From contig NC_092702.1 in assembly GCF_964275005.1 (NCBI RefSeq), positions 7,240,330 through 7,304,329 on the forward strand: a stretch of 64,000 bases of DNA, read 5' to 3'. The position numbers and the translations under genes are program-made. Under the pieces are notes generated by a model that saw only the letters and a list, made by a program, of their open reading frames with translations, did no database searches and was not told where the DNA came from. Origin of the DNA: Diadema setosum. Lineage: Eukaryota; Echinodermata; Echinoidea; Diadematoida; Diadematidae. This document shows, one piece after another, positions 1 to 11,665 of this stretch (positions are counted from its first letter, which is position 1; each line of letters begins with the position of its first letter).

Positions 1-2439
1 GATGCTTTTGGATTTAAAATCCAGATGAAAGAACGACCACCTACTAGAAGAGGAATTCTCTCGACAGTTTGTGCTCTGTTTGACCCCATTGGATGTGTGT
101 CTCCAGTCACATTGCAAGCAAAGCAGCTCCTACAAACATTGTGTCGGCTGGGACTAGGATGGGACGAACCTATCCCATCAGAGTTGCTGAGGAAATGGCA
201 AACATGGCAACAGGAACTCCCACATCTGTCAGAATTCAAGATGCCTAGATGTCTAATGCCGGGGCCTTTCAGAGCAGCGAAGTCAACCACCCTCCACCAC
301 TTTGCCGATGCCAGCGAGAAAGGTTATGGCACTGTATCGTACATCAGGACAGTGAACGACCAGGGTGAAGTAAAATGCAGCTTCCTGATGAGTAAGGCTA
401 GAGTAGCCCCTTTGAAGCAGATTTCCATCCCTCGAATGGAGCTAACAGCTGCGACAGTCGCAGTGCGAATCAATCGGCTGGTAAAGGAGGAGCTTGGTGT
501 ACATGTACCTGTGGATGGCACATATTTTTGGACTGATAGCATGACAGTGCTCCGGTACATCAGAAGCGAGACAGCACGGTTCAAAACATTCGTGGTGAAC
601 AGGATCGCCGTGATTAAAGATGGATCGCGAGTGAATCAGTGGCGACATGTTGAATCTGCACTCAATCCAGCTGATTTGTGCTCTAGAGGATGCAGAGTTA
701 CACCATTCCTCAACATGAAAATGTGGAAGGAAGGTCCAGACTTTCTTCATGCGGACGAAAGCATGTGGCCAGCGCAACCAGAGAACTTGGTCATAACAAG
801 TACAGATGACCCAGAGCTGAAAAGGAAGATTTTGGCTTGTGATGTTGAATGTGACGAGCCATGCCTGAGGGAGACAAAGAGCACCTTTGTGACAAATGCA
901 AAGGAACGTGATGAAACACTTGACCCTGTTGGTAGGCTGTTGTCTCACTACTCCGACTGGGTGAGTATGAGGAAGGCAGTGGCATGGATGCTGAAATTGA
1001 AAGAAATGCTGAAAATGAAAAGGAGGGGTCAGAGGGATGACACGGGTGAAGCTACAAAGCTGACTACGAAGGATATGGAAAATGCTGAGGAGGCTGTTTT
1101 CCGCTACGTCCAAGAGCAAGCATTTGCTCCAGAAATTGCAACACTGAGAGGAGAAGAGTCAAAGGTCAATGGGAAAAGAAATGGAGTAAAGAAGTCAAGC
1201 TCCATTTACAAGCTTGACCCTACACTTGACAATGACCTGCTCAGAGTTGGAGGAAGATTGAGTAAGGCAGCCTTGCCTATGGAGGCAAAACACCCATTGA
1301 TTCTGCCAAAGGGTCACCATGTGTCGGAACTCATCCTGAGAAACATTCATGTGAACTCTGGACATTGTGGGAGGAATTACATTCTCTCCAATTTACAGCA
1401 GAGGTACTACATCCCAGGTGCCAATTCAGCTGTGAGGAAAATGTTGCGAAGATGTGTCATGTGCAGACGACGCAGAGGGCAGCTGATGCAGCAAAAAATG
1501 GCAGATCTTCCAAAAGACAGAGTGATTCCAGACAAACCACCGTTTACACATGTTGGTGTGGACTATTTCGGACCAGTGGAGGTGAAGAGGGGACGCAGTA
1601 TGGTAAAGAGATATGGCGTGATGTTCACGTGCCTTACCATACGTGCTGTACACATCGAAAAGGCAGACTCGTTAGACACAGACTCATGTATTGCTGCAAT
1701 AAGACGTTTCCAAGCACGCAGAGGAGCGGTCAAGGAGATGAGATCTGACAATGGGACCAACTTTGTCGGCGCAGAGAGAGAACTCAGGCAGGCAATCGAG
1801 AGCTGGAACTTGGACCAGCTTAATAATGCGCTGTTACAAAGAAACATCCAATGGACTTTCAATCCACCTGGTGGATCTCATCATGGAGGAGTCTGGGAGA
1901 GACAGATTAGGACGGTGAGGCAGCTTCTTTTCTCCCTGACGAAGCAGCAAGTCATGAGTGACGAGAGCTTGCAGACGCTATTCTGTGAGGTGGAGAGTAT
2001 TATCAATAGTCGACCCATCACTAGAGTTTCTGATGACCCAAACGATCTGGAAGCTCTAACACCGAATCATCTGTTGCAGCTGAAGTCTACTCCCCTGTTG
2101 CCCCCATCGGTCACTAGGCAGACCGATATCTATGCGAGACGTCGATGGCGACAGGTACAATATATGGCGGACATCTTTTGGAGGAGATGGCTGAAGGAGT
2201 ACCTGCCGCAACTGCAGGAGAGGCAAAGATGGGTGTGCCGCAACAGAAACATTCAGGTCGGAGATGTTGTGCTCGTCGTCGATGACACGCTACCACGAAA
2301 CGTTTGGCCGATGGGACGAGTTCAGCGGACCATACCTGACAGAGAAGGCCTTGTCCGTCGCGTTGAGGTGCAGACCAAGACTGGTGTTTATCTGCGACCA
2401 ATCAGCAAGCTGTGTCTCCTTTTAGAGGGAGATTCATGA
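1..2439 (+). CDS. BEL/Pao retroelement Pol, 3' part (RNase H-like, integrase, C-terminal domain)
   Basis: This is one long open frame that is already open at the first base of the window, so the protein starts upstream of it. In order it shows an RNase H-like region (FADASEKGYG at about base 300), the Pao-type linker, an integrase zinc-binding region with H-H-C-C spacing (about 1345-1475), the integrase core with its D, D and E positions (GVDYFGP, SDNGTNF, GGVWERQ), and the C-terminal basic region typical of Pao integrases (about 2130-2430). This order and these motifs identify the BEL/Pao class of LTR elements. The visible part looks whole, which suggests a young copy. It belongs to a mobile element, not a host gene. 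Confidence 0.93.
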   Translation, partial: DAFGFKIQMKERPPTRRGILSTVCALFDPIGCVSPVTLQAKQLLQTLCRLGLGWDEPIPSELLRKWQTWQQELPHLSEFKMPRCLMPGPFRAAKSTTLHHFADASEKGYGTVSYIRTVNDQGEVKCSFLMSKARVAPLKQISIPRMELTAATVAVRINRLVKEELGVHVPVDGTYFWTDSMTVLRYIRSETARFKTFVVNRIAVIKDGSRVNQWRHVESALNPADLCSRGCRVTPFLNMKMWKEGPDFLHADESMWPAQPENLVITSTDDPELKRKILACDVECDEPCLRETKSTFVTNAKERDETLDPVGRLLSHYSDWVSMRKAVAWMLKLKEMLKMKRRGQRDDTGEATKLTTKDMENAEEAVFRYVQEQAFAPEIATLRGEESKVNGKRNGVKKSSSIYKLDPTLDNDLLRVGGRLSKAALPMEAKHPLILPKGHHVSELILRNIHVNSGHCGRNYILSNLQQRYYIPGANSAVRKMLRRCVMCRRRRGQLMQQKMADLPKDRVIPDKPPFTHVGVDYFGPVEVKRGRSMVKRYGVMFTCLTIRAVHIEKADSLDTDSCIAAIRRFQARRGAVKEMRSDNGTNFVGAERELRQAIESWNLDQLNNALLQRNIQWTFNPPGGSHHGGVWERQIRTVRQLLFSLTKQQVMSDESLQTLFCEVESIINSRPITRVSDDPNDLEALTPNHLLQLKSTPLLPPSVTRQTDIYARRRWRQVQYMADIFWRRWLKEYLPQLQERQRWVCRNRNIQVGDVVLVVDDTLPRNVWPMGRVQRTIPDREGLVRRVEVQTKTGVYLRPISKLCLLLEGDS

Positions 2440-5118
2440 CTGTTTCTGCAGATCTACACATTCGATTGTGATGGAACATTTTGCTGGAATTTCGCGATAT
2501 TCTCAGCGATCATATGTGGAGATCCGGATACATGTCCGCAAGTAAAGGTGATCAGATATTGTGATAACAAATTCTGGTTAGTATAGAGTGTGTTTTGACA
2601 ACGAGTTGTTTGCAGTAATTCTTTTTTTTTGCATTTTACATGGAACAAAATTTGTGTCGCGAACCGACAGGAATTCAAATTGCGTTTCGTCACAAATCAG
2701 GTCAACGAGCTGAAGGGGAACTGATCGTAAAGCTTGGTTTGTGATTGGACCGTGAACAATTTTGTGTCAAGCCTGGACGGACTGTGTGAACAGATATTAT
2801 GATGTGACTTGGACTCCACGGAATTTGATAGAACAAATTAGGAGCAAATTAGTCACATGAACAATTCGTCAAATGCAAGAGTTGAATTTTGTATGCAAGT
2901 ACAGTTTCGCTATCTGGCATACATCACATGTGTTTTGATAAAGCATTGATGTGATTTGTATGCGGTAGGTTTTTATAATTGTATGATTATGCACAGGTGG
3001 TATTGTGTAGTCATATACAGTGTATTTTGCCAGGTGATATGTGATGGATACAGACAAATGCTTAGCAGAGTTTGTTTATTTGTCTGGTTGTATTTTTTTT
3101 TTTCTTCTTTTAAACCAGTAATGTAATGAGTAGCACATTGTGTATTCAGCCTATTTCAGAATACAGTGTATTCTGAATTCCAAGCATACCAAAAGGAGAC
3201 ATTCCAAATTTAGGTTTGTTGTTCAAGTGGAAATATTGTCAAATTCAAGATAAGTTATAAGCGAGGGAAAAGGTTTTGATTTCTGGCAAAGCATGTATAA
3301 AGAAAGATGGTATTGATTTGTAAGTATACGCAAACAGTGTGCTAAAGGTCAGTGCATAGTATTATGTTATACACCCGCATAGGTATACATAATATATTTG
3401 CATTTGAGTTATAAGAAGACATGAGAAACACATAGGCATGAAAATGTATCTTATATATGTATCATGGTGACATATATCATTTTCATCCAGTGGCAAGCAA
3501 ATTTTCTTGCACCACAAGCACCATATTGTATAGTAAGTAGCATGAGATAAATTGTTTTATTATGTTGTATTGACAATCAGTGGAAAGGTGATACAGGTTT
3601 TAATGCTGTTTGTATATATTGTATACCGGTATTTAGGTATACTGAAGTGCAAACCAACTGCACTCTCTAGATCAAGAGACCATCTAGAGTGAGTCAGTGA
3701 ATTTAAAGATAGCTGTGGCATTCATGAGGCTGTAGATAAAGTAGATTATGTTTGTTAGATTTCAAGAGATTTATTTTTTTGTGCAGAAATGAAAGAGAAG
3801 GTCAGAACTCCAAGTCTGCACTTTTACCACAGTGTTTGGGTATTTACACAGTACACTGATGTTGGTTGGGTTATGTTGACAGATGTTTTGGTGGACAATA
3901 GTCATGGAAACACATTTTTATTGCCCATGTTTAACCCACTTTAATTTGTTTTGTTTTGTTGGTTTTTTTTGTGTGTGTGCAGAAATTTGGTGCTATCACA
4001 GTATTGCTCAAAACAGTATTGTTTAAAAATGCAATACTGGAAGGATGTATAATCCTTTGAAAGAAATAGGGGTATTTATAAATTAGCATGTTATTCTAAC
4101 AGAGTTCATGAGAAATGTATGAATAAGGTTTTATATTTTATGTTGATACATGTACTTGATATGCATTGGTGCACATGTATGCAGTATCATTCAGAAATGG
4201 TACAAAACTGTATGTGTATGGTGTATAGTTGAATGCCATGCTGTAAACACATTTATGTTTTGATTAGATTAAGGGCAGGTCAAGTTCAAGCTGATGTAAA
4301 TTTGGCAGGTTCAGTTGGTCAATGTGGATTTGAAGATGTTATGCATTTCGCTCTGTTTGCTATGCAGGGATGCATACATGTACATGTTTACACATTTATG
4401 CAAGCTGTGTATAGTATTTGGTATACACTATGTTTTGTAAACAGCTGGCTTTGTATTTGGCTAAAGCTTAAAGTGGTCAACAGTTGTGTTGCAGAAGTAT
4501 GGAAATTCTTTTTAATGTAGTTTGTTTCCATACATACATGTAAAAGGTATAAGTGGACTGCAGGTACATTTGTTGTATCGTGGGTTACAGTTAGCAAACT
4601 CATGGTTGCAAATAAGGAAGAAAAGAAAAGGCGTGGCAGTTAACGTCTCAGTGTTTATTGCAAAACTGTCTGTTTCCAGACATGCACTCATGTTTATAAG
4701 AATAGTTTCAACAAGTGGAGTGTTGGAATGCATGCTGACACCTGAGGCACATGCATACTAATAGTACACAGAGGTTACATAATGAATGTCAGGGTGTTTA
4801 GACACTTTATGAATACGCGATGTTCATTTGTAAACACAACCATATTCAACTTTGTCCTTGCCATTGTTGCCAGTGAAAGTGACTACCATTTCTGCATCAA
4901 AGACATGTTTTGTACATGTGTCGCACAAGGTTGTATGTGTAAGGGGTTGTTGTAGTTTGATAGTATGTAGCATATTTTTGAGTTAGCGTTGTTTATTGTG
5001 GTCAATAGACTGTTCAAGTGTTGGGTGGCAAGAACAAACATTAATGTGATTAATGATGGTGGTAGGTTTTGGTAATTTTAAAAGGGGTTACCCTCTTTTG
5101 AAAATTAAGGGGCCGGTA
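2440..5118. other. Non-coding stretch between Pol and candidate 3' LTR
   Basis: This is AT-rich sequence with frequent TG-rich runs (for example around 3960-3980). No frame longer than about 95 codons looks protein-like. I see no envelope-like frame. If the LTR call is right, this is an unusually long 3' untranslated internal region of the retroelement. Otherwise it is ordinary intergenic DNA. Confidence 0.5.
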
Positions 5119-5814
5119 TGTAGGAGCCGTTCCATTTATTTGTTTCATTTGCGCCATCTAGTGTTGAACATAAGAAAAGACACATGTTGGTTGCTAGGGA
5201 GAGACAGGAGAGGCGAGGTGCCAGGGTAAGAAAAGAGCTTGAGTAGTGAAGTGAAGACTTGCTGTTACAGAGATAGGCAGGAAAAGAGTCATGAAGAGCA
5301 GAAGGTAGAGAACCAGAGGTAGGGGTGGAAACCTACAAGTTTCCTTTAACCTCTCATTGCCCACGTTGTTTTTCCATTGCTCATATTGTGTGATATTTGC
5401 CACTTGGTTTGGATCAAAATAAAAGGAAGGGAACTGTTCATTTGACCGCCAGATGAGATCCAAATCTGTGATTACTATGAGTATCACTGCGTGTGTCGCA
5501 TGTGAGTACGACAATCAACGGTGTGGTGCACGATGATCAGTGTGTTGGTGCGCAGTACAGCTAGCTATTAGAGGTTTAGGATGCTGGTACATAGCACGGA
5601 ACAAACATCGATGTCAGTATATGGGAGCGTGTAAAGTGCCTGTAGGCGTGTGGCTGTTAAGTACGGCGAATACCCCCCTACCGTCTGTGACTGTGTGAAT
5701 ATGATACAACGTCGAGAGTGAAAGGAACAGCTGAAAGGAAGGATGAATCGATGATGTGTATTTAATGGTGGACAACATGTACACAAGATCACACATAGGA
5801 CCTCGGCGCGTACA
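5119..5814 (+). repeat. Candidate 3' LTR of the BEL/Pao element
   Basis: The block begins TGTAGGAGCC right after the purine-rich tract and ends at a TACA, giving TG...CA ends and about 700 bp, a normal LTR size. An AATAAA signal lies at 5418-5423. The partner LTR is outside the window, so the right edge is a guess from the end motif. Confidence 0.35.
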
Positions 5815-6130
5815 CTCTTATAATAGAAGTTATTCCATAATCGTACCTGAATTTCTCAATGAATATCACGAAAATGCAGAAAAATCACCTCCCAGAATCT
5901 TCTGATGATACGATGACGGAGTAGTGCGCTGTCGCCGTTTGTATGTCGGACTTTTTTTTATGCGTTCAATTTCTCGGGGTATGTAAAGATCGCGCAGCTG
6001 CCCTCTGTAGTTTCATGCGTGAAAGTGTCTGCCCCTCTAGCTCTGCGGCTGTAACGTGCTCCGGCTTTCGTAGAATATTTTTCACTTGATATTAAATTTG
6101 TCCCTGTTAAGCAACAGCAGTTTTACCTAA

Positions 6131-6330
6131 CTTGTGTATATTATTGTTATTATTATTATATGTGTTATTATTATTATTATCATTATTACTATTATCACCA
6201 CCACCATCATCGATCATCATAACCATCATCATCATCACTATCATTTTCATTATTATTATTATCACTTCCACCACCATCATCATTTTATCATTCTTATTAT
6301 CATTATTTTTATCATTGATATTTTCATAAT
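6131..6330. repeat. Imperfect TTA/TCA trinucleotide microsatellite
   Basis: The block consists of runs of TTA, TCA and CCA triplets over about 200 bp. The open frames across it (leucine- or histidine-rich) are consequences of the repeat and not genes. Confidence 0.85.
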
Positions 6331-6428
6331 CGTTAATGATTTTGAAAGTTTTCTTACAGTATTTCTAATCACTTTAACCAATAATATACATGTAATATAA
6401 AATGGAAAAAAGTAAAATATGAACATAT

Positions 6429-6470
6429 ATTTTTTTTTGTGTGTGTGTGTGTGTGTTTGTGTGTGTGCTT
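6429..6470. repeat. TG dinucleotide microsatellite
   Basis: T-run followed by about 18 TG units with one TTTG interruption. Confidence 0.85.
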
Positions 6471-6751
6471 ACCCATTCGTCATCACCCTCTCATTTTCGT
6501 CACCCATTTGTCACACTCTCATCGAATTTGTTTTCTTCAGTATCATTATGACCCTCCCCTGTCACAAATATGTCACAAGTTAGCGCAAGAAATCACAAGC
6601 AAATTCAAATTGAAATCACACTTCAACTTCGATAGACTGAAATATCTATTCCTTTGTAATATTATAATCGTTGTGTTAAAATTTGACTTAAAACAACATT
6701 TATTAACAGTATTTCAGCGTAGCTGGCAGCATACATTGTTCTTGTGTATGA

Positions 6752-6763
6752 TGACGTCACGTG
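6752..6763. promoter_or_regulatory. Overlapping CRE (TGACGTCA) and E-box (CACGTG)
   Basis: The exact 8-bp cAMP-response palindrome at 6752-6759 overlaps an exact CACGTG at 6758-6763. Both are known binding words for bZIP and bHLH factors. No transcript is evident nearby, so function is inference from the motif only. Confidence 0.25.
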
Positions 6764-7438
6764 GTAAACGATCGATCGAACAAATTACGAATTCTATCGA
6801 CTACGAACGAGACAAGCGAGACGACACGTCTAGGCTACAACAACCTTAGAACAGATTTTAAGGGAAGGTAGGTTTGTACAAGGTAAAAAATTGGAAATTT
6901 AGTGGAAAATTTGTTGGAAATCAAAATTTCTTACCTGCTTCCTTCTCATGTTGAGCGGTAAGTCAGGTATGTTTATTCCATGGGCGTATCGGCAAATTTT
7001 GCGCTTAGTCCTACGCGTAATATCGCTTGCTATACGCAGTTACGCTATGCGCGATCATTACGTCCCTGCGCGAGACCTAGTACCCTTACTATACAATCAC
7101 AATGTAGGTTTCTAATGCAAGTGGTACACTTGCACACCGCGGCTGGTGGCTATATAGACCAATTGGGTACTTTTTTTCTTTTTTTTAATGCCATGGTATT
7201 CAATTTCTAGCGGGGGGGGGGGGGGGCTCCAGCATCATGCCCATTGAAAATGCTTTTGTTCTTCTTTGGAAGAGTCTATCCCAACTCAGCACCACCAGTG
7301 ACCACTGGAGACTGCACGTCTGCAGCTCGTTATTTTATTGTAAATATTGATATTGTTATTGATCGATTGGTCATGAAGCTAAGAGCTACATAATAGGTGC
7401 AGAGCTTCTCGATCGTAGAAATTGCATGATTCACTAAC

Positions 7439-7674
7439 CTTCTCCTTCCTGAGAAGGAACGGCGCGTTTTTCCATTGTCGTATCTGCCCGCTTCGTGTCC
7501 ATAACATGAATCAGCATGGCGGGTGGAATAGCGGTCGGACGCTGACCGAGACTCGCTAACGTTAGAAGATTTTTGAGAACCGTCAAATCGTCGACTGGAA
7601 TGGTCATGATGGCGCGTTGACGACGCTGAAATATTGTCGGAATTCACACATTCTTTTGCTTCGAAATGCGACAT
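7439..7674 (-). CDS. Possible first coding exon, unrecognised Ser/Arg/His-rich protein
   Basis: On the minus strand a frame starting at an ATG (rc of 7672-7674) runs about 78 codons, rich in Ser, Arg, His and Asp, to a donor-like GGAGAAG|GTTAGT at 7439/7438. The surrounding bases are richer in CpG than the neighbourhood, as at many first exons. The frame is open upstream to about 7791 without another ATG. I recognise no domain and find no continuing exon in the window. It could be chance. Confidence 0.2.
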
Positions 7675-8106
7675 CACTGCTTGTCGAAGAATTCTACTCC
7701 ACCTTCCTTGGAGAGAGGAAGAAAGCTGCAAATTTACAGGGGCCAAACTTGTCACAGAAAGCGTTTTCGATTTCCCGCGATCACTACGCACGTATGTGAA
7801 GTTATGGGACCGTACGTACGTCCAATACTAGTATGTAACCGTGCACAATAGTTAGCTAGCAGTACACTGTACTACGTAGCTCGCGCGACTGACAGACGAA
7901 ACGAATTTCCCGCGCTTGACGCGCGGTTGTGTGCAGGCACTGCTCTGTACAATAGCCCATAATGAATATTCATGACAGACCTGGGCCAACTATGGTATCC
8001 TCAAAATGTCAATCTTGTGAGGGATCTCCCTCCAAGGTCCAGGATGGAGATACAATACACTACACGTATACTATCGCGAGTGCCTCCTTGTACTGGAGCC
8101 GCGGAA

Positions 8107-8170
8107 CTTGTTAAGTACAGTGTAACCATGGAGCTACTACTAGTAGCTCCATGGTGTATACTTAGCAAGG
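8107..8170. repeat. Short inverted repeat (hairpin)
   Basis: ACCATGGAGCTA (8125-8136) is followed after 7 bases by its exact reverse complement (8144-8155). Partly matching outer arms around CTTGTTAAGTA and TACTTAGCAAG extend it. It could be a tiny transposon remnant. Confidence 0.5.
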
Positions 8171-8959
8171 GTACTAGTATGTGTGGGGTGTGTGTGTGTG
8201 CGGGGGGGGGGGGGGGGGGCGGGTAGTCCCCTCCCCCCCCCCCCGCACCTTGTTGGAAGAATGATCTCTGGGCGGAACCCTCGAAAAGACGTGGATTTTG
8301 AACAATGTTTCGTATTTCCTGTGTGTGTATCATGTTGGTTTTTGTTGTTTGTTAGTTTTCTGGGTTGTTGTTTTCTTTTTTTGTAAGGGCCACATAGACC
8401 CTATAAGTATAATGTGTATAGGCATATGGGGGTGGCTGCAGCCCCCAGCTCCTTCTCTGTCTTGACCCAGATATAGCTTTCATTATAGATCATCTGGAAG
8501 GTATGTTTCGCTTTGAGATCGATGGCGCATCTCGACCTGCAGCCAGTCTTGCGGGTGTGACCATTCATGGAACTCTGTAGTATGTGTACAATGGAGATCA
8601 GCGCTGGAGTAAGCCTATAGGAAATGGAGCCACCAAACGTATAATCCAGAGAGATTTCTTTATCCCGAACAAGGCAAGTGCCGTATTGTGTCTCGCCATC
8701 AAAATTATACCTCAACACATTTGTAAAAATCTAACTTTGATTGTTATAGAGTGGAATCTATAGTTATAGGCAAGTGTTATATAGTACAACAAGAGCTTTG
8801 TAAAACAAGAATTATTAGCGAAGAAAATGGCCCAAAAAGAATATGGAACAATATATTTCAATAATTGTGAAAATGTCATATGGTTGACAAAAAATGGTGT
8901 ACATACAATTTAGGATTGTTAGAAAGAACATGATTGGAAAAAAGAAAAAAAAAATATGT

Positions 8960-9500
8960 TAGGTATAAACACAGTCAACCTTAACATTGGCCTCTGAAAG
9001 TTTGTTGACCCCTGTATGTGACCTTTGACCTTGTGGTGATTTTCAACTCCCCAAGAGAAAGTTTTGTCGCATACAGTCTTACCGAGCAAAAGTGTTTATA
9101 AGCCATTATCGAAACGCGCCGTAAAAACTTAATATTGGCCCCTAAAAGTTTGTTGCCTCATTACTGTGACCTTTGACCTTGTGGTGACCTTCAACTTTTC
9201 AAGGGACACCTACCATCCAAGTTTAGTCACAAATGCACATAACAATCAAAAGTTATGAGCCATAATCGAAACGCGCCGTAAAAACTTATTGGCCAGTTCG
9301 TTGACCCCTGCCTAAGACATTTGACCTTAAGGTGACCTCCCAGTTTGATGACATGTGTAAATTTGCATTAACACTCTTCACGCCAAATTTGATTGACAAT
9401 GAAGCACTCAGTACAAAGTAATTTAAGTCTTTGTAGCGTTACGGACGGACAACGGACGGACAGACGCCGCAGGCGATCCCTTAGTCTCCCTTCACCTCCG
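8960..9500. repeat. Degenerate dispersed repeat with TGACCTTTGACCT blocks
   Basis: Two sub-units share the words TCGAAACGCGCCGTAAAAAC and TGACCTTTGACCTTGTGGTG, followed by ACGGACGGAC-type sequence near 9440. This looks like an old copy of the dispersed repeat class that also gives the TATGCCTCCGCCAC copies at 24.36 and 58.47 kb. The minus-strand ORF across it is not a gene. Confidence 0.5.
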
Positions 9501-9815
9501 GTGGGCTCGACAAAATTACTTTTTTTTGGGGGGGGGCAGTCGCTGTTCACTGTCTTTGTGAGAGACAATTAATGTTGCAGCCCCCCCCCCCTTTTTTTTG
9601 GACAATTTGATGGATTTAATTTATATATCGACCTTCAACTATACATCGTCTTCTCCGACGTGATTAGATTTATAATTATATTAGATACAATAATGAGGAT
9701 AGGACCTGTATAAAATGCCATCATGAATGACCGTATACGAATGACCATGATGACAGGCAAATCATTTTATTTTCATACAGCAGCATGTATCATGGATGTA
9801 CAGTATGTATGCATG

Positions 9816-9818
<3 letters not shown>

Positions 9819-9873
<55 letters not shown>
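9819..9873. repeat. AT dinucleotide tract, left flank of the composite
   Basis: About 27 TA units directly abut the left inverted repeat of the following element. Confidence 0.9.
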
Positions 9874-9876
<3 letters not shown>

Positions 9877-10462
9877 GAGTTTGTTTGCAAAAACCGATAA
9901 GTCCATTTTTGAAGATTTCGAAGTACGGTCTCTGTCATAAAATACAAAATAATACCTTTTAAATGATATATTGGTCACTACATATAAAGGTATAAGTTAT
10001 GGTCAAAAGAAGCAAAAATTTTCTTATTATTTTCTTTATAGGGCGGTGAGTTGGCTCAGTCGGTAGCGCGTCTGCCTCACGATCACGCGGCCCGGGTTCG
10101 AACCCGAGTCTGGACTGAGCAATGTTGTGTGTAAACATACCGTCCCCTCTAGCAAGAGGCAAAACACTCTGTCCCTCGGATAGGACATAAAATGGAGGTC
10201 CCGTGTATGAGAGAGTCACAGCTCATGCACGTAAAAGATCCCGCTTCATTCATTCAACGCAAAGATCAGGGTGTCTAACCCGGTGAAGTGGTCCTACCCC
10301 ACATCCAACTGGACCCCATGGAAGACCAGCTTAGTGTAGCTGAATATGGGCTATCCAGCCATCTTCACAGATGGAAAATGAACAACAACATTTTTCTTGA
10401 CCTTTAATCGCAAATATCTGCATTTGGCAAATATGGACTTATCGGTTTTTGCGAACAAACTC

Positions 10463-10465
<3 letters not shown>
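9874..10465. mobile_element. Inverted-repeat DNA element inserted between AT tracts, carrying a SINE
   Basis: The left arm 9874-9906 (GAAGAGTTTGTTTGCAAAAA...) and the reverse complement of 10433-10465 match at 32 of 33 positions. Both ends abut long TA tracts. The interior is about 165 bp of AT-rich sequence and then a SINE. The element codes for nothing. The class is unknown: terminal inverted repeats with TA at the ends would fit a Tc1/mariner-like MITE or a microsatellite-associated element. Confidence 0.7.
10041..10390 (+). mobile_element. tRNA-derived SINE
   Basis: The 5' end resembles a tRNA: an A-box-like TTGGCTCAGTCGG about ten bases in, and a perfect B-box GGGTTCGAACCC at 10094-10105. 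This is followed by a non-tRNA body and an AACAACAACA tail. The anticodon arm does not pair well, so this is a SINE with an internal Pol III promoter and not a functional tRNA gene. It lies inside the inverted-repeat element, so it inserted later or travels with it. Confidence 0.8.

Positions 10466-10516
<51 letters not shown>
10466..10516. repeat. AT dinucleotide tract, middle
   Basis: About 25 TA units lie between the inverted-repeat element and the 447-bp tandem array. Confidence 0.9.
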
Positions 10517-10518
<2 letters not shown>

Positions 10519-11603
10519 CAGACGTGTTTTCATGTCTGTTTCAGAAACGGGTTTGATTAAGATCTTTTGTCACACCATGGGCACTGATGAAGAGTGTGAC
10601 CTTGCCTTTCAGTATTTGAGAGCTATGCTCCGTTTTTAAGATCTTCAAGATCTAGGATTTATCTTTTTTTTTTTTTCACGGCGTTCTTCTTCTACTGATT
10701 CGTTAACTTATTATCATCAAGATGCCGAGCAGACCAATTTTCTTATTACGTTTCTGTACTGTGTACATTTTCTGCTACTCTTCCGACTGTTGGCGATGAG
10801 GCCCTTTTCAGATTCACTGTTTTGGAGCCGGAGATTTGCCATGTCATCTTGCAGTCATGACTACGCGTCATTGGATGCGTCACTATGGACACTGTGCGCT
10901 ACCTCCATCTGTTTAGCGCGGTGACTTCTTTGAAAGGTGAGTTTCAAAATCCGTCTGCCCATGATCAGACGTGTTTTCATGTCTGTTTCAGAAACGGGTT
11001 TGATTAAGATCTTTTGTCACACCATGGGCACTGATGAAGAGTGTGACCTTGCCTTTCAGTATTTGAGAGCTATGCTCCGTTTTTAAGATCTTCAAGATCT
11101 AGGATTTATCTTTTTTTTTTTTTTCACGGCGTTCTTCTTCTACTGATTCGTTAACTTATTATCATCAAGATGCCGAGCAGACCAATTTTCTTATTACGTT
11201 TCTGTACTGTGTACATTTTCTGCTACTCTTCCGACTGTTGGCGATGAGGCCCTTTTCAGATTCACTGTTTTGGAGCCGGAGATTTGCCATGTCATCTTGC
11301 AGTCATGACTACGCGTCATTGGATGCGTCACTATGGACACTGTGCGCTACCTCCATCTGTTTAGCGCGGTGACTTCTTTGAAAGGTGAGTTTCAAAATCC
11401 GTCTGCCCATGATCAGACGTGTTTTCATGTCTGTTTCAGAAACGGGTTTGATTAAGATCTTTTGTCACACCATGGGCACTGATGAAGAGTGTGACCTTGC
11501 CTTTCAGTATTTGAGAGCTATGCTCCGTTTTTAAGATCTTCAAGATCTAGGATTTATCTTTTTTTTTTTTTTCACGGCGTTCTTCTTCTACTGATTCGTT
11601 AAC
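10517..11603. repeat. Tandem array, about 2.4 copies of a 447-bp unit
   Basis: Copies start at 10517, 10964 and 11412, each with ATCAGACGTGTTTTCATGTC. Copies one and two are almost identical, differing mainly by one base in a T-run. Copy three stops after GATTCGTTAACT and passes straight into an AT tract. The near identity means recent duplication. The unit contains no long frame. A 20-codon frame starting MGTDEECD recurs but has no family I recognise. Confidence 0.9.
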
Positions 11604-11665
11604 TATATATATATATATATACATATATACATATATATATATATATACATATATATACATATATA

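Larger units (their letters stand above)
1..5814 (+). mobile_element. BEL/Pao LTR element, 3' portion
   Basis: The Pol frame ends at 2439. After about 2.7 kb without any convincing frame comes a purine-rich stretch (5101-5112) and then a TG-starting block that I take as the 3' LTR. The 5' LTR, gag and the first part of pol lie outside the window, so age cannot be estimated by comparing LTRs. The unbroken Pol frame argues for a recent insertion. The outer boundary is inferred, not proven. Confidence 0.6.
5815..7430. other. No gene seen; microsatellites and short regulatory-like words
   Basis: Apart from a TTA/TCA array, a TG array and the CRE/E-box pair listed separately, I see no coding signal here. 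A good donor-like AAG|GTAGGT at about 6867 follows the CRE/E-box, so a non-coding first exon is possible but not shown. Confidence 0.5.

Noticed and set aside
442-1119. 225-codon minus-strand ORF
   Set aside because: It lies wholly antisense to the retroelement Pol frame and has no domain.
5194-5514. 106-codon minus-strand ORF
   Set aside because: It lies within the candidate LTR; no domain.
6132-6400. Leu/Ile- and His-rich ORFs
   Set aside because: Products of a trinucleotide microsatellite.
8401-8718. 105-codon minus-strand ORF, unrecognised
   Set aside because: It reads somewhat exon-like (DGETQYGTCLVRDKEIS) but has no ATG at its start, no clear splice sites and no family I recognise. 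Not called.
10041-10115. Possible tRNA gene
   Set aside because: A- and B-boxes are present but the anticodon arm does not fold and a 280-bp tail follows. It is the head of a SINE.
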